This document shows, in pieces, positions 60,891 through 64,000 of a DNA stretch of 64,000 nucleotides. The notes below the pieces were generated by a model. It was given only the letters and a program-made list of their open reading frames with translations, had not been told where the DNA came from and ran no database searches. Positions within the stretch are counted from its first letter, which is position 1, and every line of letters begins with the position of its first letter. The position numbers and the translations under genes are program-made. The DNA comes from Neorhodopirellula lusitana (GTDB lineage: Bacteria > Planctomycetota > Planctomycetia > Pirellulales > Pirellulaceae). The stretch lies in NCBI RefSeq assembly GCF_900182915.1, contig NZ_FXUG01000008.1, positions 1-64,000 on the forward strand, written 5' to 3'.

Positions 60891-63308
60891 TCAGTCAACC
60901 AATTCCAATTTTGCGAACGCGAGCCGGAACGTCTGCTCGCCAGTTTCTTCGCCGAATTGAATCTTGGCGGTCTTCTTAGGCCCACGGCCGACTAAGGAAG
61001 TGATGGTGCCCTCGCCGTATTCGGGGTGCCGCACGGTCGATCCTTCCCGGTACAGGTTCAGCGGCGTTCGGCCTGAATCCAACATCTCGCTGGCCGTCTG
61101 GAGGCCTGCCTTGATCTTGGACTTCGCTTTCGACTTCTTGACGGGCGTTTCCGCATCGTCAAAGTAGACGTCCGGAATCACCGAAGCGGATGGCAAGCGG
61201 TCGACGGTGGAAGGGTTCGAAGGCTCGGGGCCAGGCTCGAAAACCTCATCCGGCCCGAACGGATCCGCGTCCAATTGAACGCCTGGGCCTGAGTCCGCCG
61301 CCGTGCCATCGGGTTCCTCTTGGATGATGTCCCAAGACTCAGGGTATTCCTGGTCGACGGCGTCGAAGAAATCGTTGTCTGCCCGAGCTTCTTGAACGGT
61401 CATGTCCGCTCGCGGCAGCTCGTTCAAGAACATGCTGGGAATGACAGGGCGAATGTCACCGCGCACGCTGCGTCGTTTCGCGTAACTCAGCTGGCACCAT
61501 TGCTTGGCACGAGTGATCCCGACGAACAGCAACCGTCGCTCTTCTTCGAGTTGTTGGTCGTCTTCTTTGCTGCGACGGTGTGGCAACAGATCGTCTTCCA
61601 CCGCGATCACGAAAACGCGAGGGAACTCCAGCCCCTTCGCTGCGTGCAGGGTCATCAACGTGACGCGATTGTTGGAATCCTCGAACGCGTCCGTGTCCGC
61701 AACCAGTGCAACCTGTTCCAGGAACGCATCGAGGGATCCGTCGTCGGGATGCATGCGATCAAATTCAACCGCAGCGGAGATCAACTCGTCGACGTTGGCG
61801 ACCGGGTTGTGATCTTCCTTTTCAATACCCGTCTTTTCCAAGTAGGCGACGTAGTGGGTCTCTTCCACTAGATAACGCAGGAGGTCTTCTAGCGAAGCGG
61901 TCGCTTTCTTGCGCAGTCGGTCGTAGATCGTGACGAAGCGGCTGACCATCGTGACGGCACGCTTGGATAGCGAGTCAATCTCGTTGGCCCGGCGGGCAGC
62001 TTCCAGCATCGGGATACGATTGGCATCCGCAAAACTTTGCAGTCGACCAATCGTTGTCGCACCAATGCCTCGCGTCGGCGTGTTGATCACACGTTGCAAC
62101 GCCACGTCGTGGGCGGGGTTGTTGATCAGGTGCAAGTACGAGAGCAGGTCTTTGACTTCTTTCCGTTGATAGAACTCTTGCCCGTTAACGATTTGATACG
62201 GCAAACCGCGGTTTCGCAGTGCATGTTCCAGCGAACGAGTCAGCGCATTCATGCGACAGAAAATCGCGAAGTCACGTGGTTCAGCGTTTCCGGCGATCAT
62301 CTGCGCGGCAATCTCGTCCGCGATCTCGTCCGCCTCTTGATAGCCGTCTTCGTACTGACGCAGGATCACGTTTTCGCCGTCGGGGTTTTCCGTGAACAGC
62401 TCCTTCGCCTTCCGACGCCGGTTGTGACGAATCAACTGATCGGCCACGGCCAGAATATTCGGCGTGCTTCGGTAGTTCTGTTCCAGCCGAACCGTCTTGA
62501 CGTTCGGGTAATCCTTTTCGAAGTCCAGGATGTTGTTCAGGTCAGCTCCGCGCCAACCGTAGATCGATTGGTCGGGGTCGCCGGTGACGGCCAGGTTCGG
62601 GTGGTCGACGGACATCGCGCGAACGATCGCGTACTGCGCCAGGTTCGTGTCCTGGTACTCGTCCACCATGATGTACTTCAGCTTCGCATCCAGCTCGGCA
62701 CGCACCTCGGGGTTTTCACGCAACAAGCGAGCGAAGTGATACAGCAGGTCGTCGAAATCGACGGCGTTGGCTAGCAGGAGTTGCTGTTGGTAGACCGGGT
62801 ACACCCGAGCGGCCACGGTGTCGCCCGCCCGACCGGATTGTTGCTGCATGATCTCGGGCGTGATCAGCCGATTCTTGGCCTTTGAGATCGCGGAGGAGAT
62901 CTGTTCGGGGGAGGTGTGGGAGGTGGCGATTCCGGCCGCCGCGATGGCCCGCTTCATTGCCGATTTGGAATCCGACATGTCGTAGATCGAGTAATTCTCG
63001 TTCAGTCCGACCATGGAGGCGTAACGCCGCAACTGTTGAGCACAAAACCGGTGGAAGGTGCCCATCCAAACCGGCTGGCCTGGGGCGAGCAGGTTGACCC
63101 GCATCCGCATCTCATCCGCGGCTTTGTTGGTGAACGTCAACGCCGCGATTTGGTAGGGACGCACGCCTTGGTGCAACATATGAGCGATGCGGTGAGTCAC
63201 CACCCGAGTTTTTCCCGAGCCTGGGCCCGCGATGATTAGCAACGGTCCATCGATATGTGTGACCGCATCCGCCTGGGCATCGGTCAAATTCTTCGTAATT
63301 GATTCCAT
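60891..63308 (-). CDS. UvrD/PcrA-type DNA helicase
   Basis: 805 residues from ATG 63308 (M-E-S-I-T-K-N-L-T). The superfamily 1 motifs are intact: motif I A-G-P-G-S-G-K-T, motif II V-D-E-Y-Q-D-T-N, G-D-P-D-Q-S-I-Y-G-W-R-G, Q-N-Y-R-S-T, T-L-H-A-A-K-G-L-E-F and R-R-L-L-F-V-G-I-T-R-A. The C-terminus has an RNA-polymerase-binding-type Tudor-like end (Y-G-E-G-T-I-T-S-L) as in PcrA. It acts in repair and replication restart. The gene is convergent with the FHA gene. Confidence 0.92.
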   Translation of the reverse strand: MESITKNLTDAQADAVTHIDGPLLIIAGPGSGKTRVVTHRIAHMLHQGVRPYQIAALTFTNKAADEMRMRVNLLAPGQPVWMGTFHRFCAQQLRRYASMVGLNENYSIYDMSDSKSAMKRAIAAAGIATSHTSPEQISSAISKAKNRLITPEIMQQQSGRAGDTVAARVYPVYQQQLLLANAVDFDDLLYHFARLLRENPEVRAELDAKLKYIMVDEYQDTNLAQYAIVRAMSVDHPNLAVTGDPDQSIYGWRGADLNNILDFEKDYPNVKTVRLEQNYRSTPNILAVADQLIRHNRRRKAKELFTENPDGENVILRQYEDGYQEADEIADEIAAQMIAGNAEPRDFAIFCRMNALTRSLEHALRNRGLPYQIVNGQEFYQRKEVKDLLSYLHLINNPAHDVALQRVINTPTRGIGATTIGRLQSFADANRIPMLEAARRANEIDSLSKRAVTMVSRFVTIYDRLRKKATASLEDLLRYLVEETHYVAYLEKTGIEKEDHNPVANVDELISAAVEFDRMHPDDGSLDAFLEQVALVADTDAFEDSNNRVTLMTLHAAKGLEFPRVFVIAVEDDLLPHRRSKEDDQQLEEERRLLFVGITRAKQWCQLSYAKRRSVRGDIRPVIPSMFLNELPRADMTVQEARADNDFFDAVDQEYPESWDIIQEEPDGTAADSGPGVQLDADPFGPDEVFEPGPEPSNPSTVDRLPSASVIPDVYFDDAETPVKKSKAKSKIKAGLQTASEMLDSGRTPLNLYREGSTVRHPEYGEGTITSLVGRGPKKTAKIQFGEETGEQTFRLAFAKLELVD

Positions 63309-63563
63309 GCTGCAAAGGATACCCCACCCCATATCCGATCAGCAACTCTGGGCTGGGGAGATCGATGCCGGATCCCTAGCGGAACAGGCGGTGGGCAGCT
63401 TTTTAGAAAACGGTCCGCGGAAGCAAGACAGTTCCAGTCGGTAATCGCTGCCGCGAAACTGGACGGCTCGCGGATTGTTTGTCCATTGAGCCGCGAAAGG
63501 CGGGCTGCGGGTGCGATCACCACAAACCAGCGACTCCCGTCTGGCTGGTCAGACGCCGATTGG

Positions 63564-63602
63564 TCAACCGACGCGTTCAACCGACGCGTTCAACCGACTC
63601 GA
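63564..63602. repeat. Three 13-bp tandem repeats
   Basis: tcaaccgacgcgt occurs twice exactly and a third time with three changes. The gap 63309-63653 otherwise has no recognised gene. Confidence 0.75.
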
Positions 63603-63653
63603 TCAACGGGCCGCTCACCCCGTCCCGGTTACCGCAATTTTCGGCAAGTGGTC

Positions 63654-64000
63654 TTACAACGACTCTTTGGTGAGCTGGGGTTCGCTGAAGACGGTTTCGG
63701 CGCCTTGGACGCCGAAGCCGATGTAGTTGACGCTGGTAATGGATTCCGTGAACGCGGTTTCCATTTTGACGCCGTTGATCTTCAGCTTGGCGGTTCGTGT
63801 GTCCAAATTGACCTCAAGCCGGCATCGAAGTTCACCGTCACAAGACAGAGGCCGTTTGGGGCCTTCCCACACTTCGGCGTTCTCGAACATCGTGATTTCG
63901 TCGGCACCAATCCAGGCCCCGGCGACCAATGCCGAGTTGGCATCTTCGTCGCTGCTGAGGACGAGGAAACCGTTCTGCTTGCCTGACCTGCGTCCTGCTT
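63654..64000 (-). CDS. Partial ConA-like protein, start beyond window
   Basis: The reading frame is open from the window edge (64000) to the stop at 63654, giving the last ~115 residues. Visible segments are E-V-W-E-G-P-K-R-P-L, L-R-C-R-L-E-V-N-L-D, L-K-I-N-G-V-K and Y-I-G-F-G-V-Q-G, consistent with a LamG/ConA-like beta-sandwich near the end of a secreted planctomycete protein. The family remains unclear because the N-terminal part is absent. Confidence 0.6.
   Translation of the reverse strand, partial: AGRRSGKQNGFLVLSSDEDANSALVAGAWIGADEITMFENAEVWEGPKRPLSCDGELRCRLEVNLDTRTAKLKINGVKMETAFTESITSVNYIGFGVQGAETVFSEPQLTKESL

Noticed and set aside
63486-63986. 166-codon plus-strand frame at the window end
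   Set aside because: It is antisense to the ConA-like partial gene, whose translation is far more protein-like.
1-64000. tRNA or rRNA genes
   Set aside because: By eye I found no T-loop consensus in a cloverleaf context and no rRNA-like segment; a covariance search could still find one.

Overview
The window looks like a chromosomal segment of a planctomycete close to Rhodopirellula and other Pirellulaceae. The evidence is: an N-terminal F-x-x-L-D-x-R-x-L-x-A signature on a secreted dockerin-type protein; an SHD1-domain exported protein; several DUF1080 and ConA/LamG-like secreted proteins; tetrahydromethanopterin-type C1 genes (fhcA, fhcD, fhcC); HTTM proteins; a sulfotransferase; few Shine-Dalgarno sites; and long spacers with short degenerate tandem repeats. 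No tRNA, rRNA, CRISPR array, prophage or DDE-type insertion sequence was found.

Layout. 1-5.1 kb is an accessory island. It holds a REP-associated tyrosine transposase (RAYT1), its inverted REP units, an internally deleted copy, a 3'-end remnant at 4.9-5.1 kb, and between them an SHD1 protein and a secreted thioredoxin/dockerin protein in AT-richer DNA. 5.7-10 kb carries a ferredoxin-dependent 2-oxoacid oxidoreductase (korAB) and cysteine synthase. 10-15.4 kb, on the minus strand, carries a ZIP metal transporter, a membrane protein, a double-DUF1080 lipoprotein and a sulfotransferase. 15.6-23.3 kb, on the plus strand, carries a MazG-like pyrophosphohydrolase, a large membrane protein, an ABC ATPase, then fhcA-fhcD-fhcC with overlapping junctions. 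23.3-28.8 kb, on the minus strand, carries a PpiD/SurA-like protein with no visible parvulin domain, an FKBP, a Ser/Thr kinase and rplU. 29-31.3 kb carries a pseudo-receiver protein, pyrE and ppnP. 31.3-32.3 kb is a second, unrelated RAYT/REP system. 32.8-42.4 kb carries a TlpA-like fusion protein, a MoxR ATPase, an HTTM protein with its partner, glycerate 2-kinase and a DUF1080 protein. 42.9-49.6 kb carries rlmKL with a long linker, a LamG-like protein, citrate synthase and an orphan response regulator. 49.8-64 kb carries a DUF58 protein, a Pro/Asp/Glu-rich protein, an M24 peptidase, apolipoprotein N-acyltransferase, a 1586-residue FHA/coiled-coil membrane protein, a UvrD/PcrA helicase and a partial ConA-like gene.

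How the genes fit together. Citrate synthase and KorAB are compatible with a TCA cycle whose 2-oxoglutarate step uses ferredoxin. FhcA, FhcD and FhcC belong to the formyl-methanofuran/H4MPT branch, but no fhcB is present here. PpiD-like, FKBP, TlpA-like and Lnt proteins serve the envelope. The two RAYT/REP systems each show how they seed non-coding repeats. Nothing in the window is clearly a new defence or biosynthetic system. The strongest unusual items are the RAYT1 deletion derivatives, the secreted VKOR-like thioredoxin/dockerin/DUF1554-like protein, the pseudo-receiver, the fhcB-less C1 cluster and the giant FHA protein.
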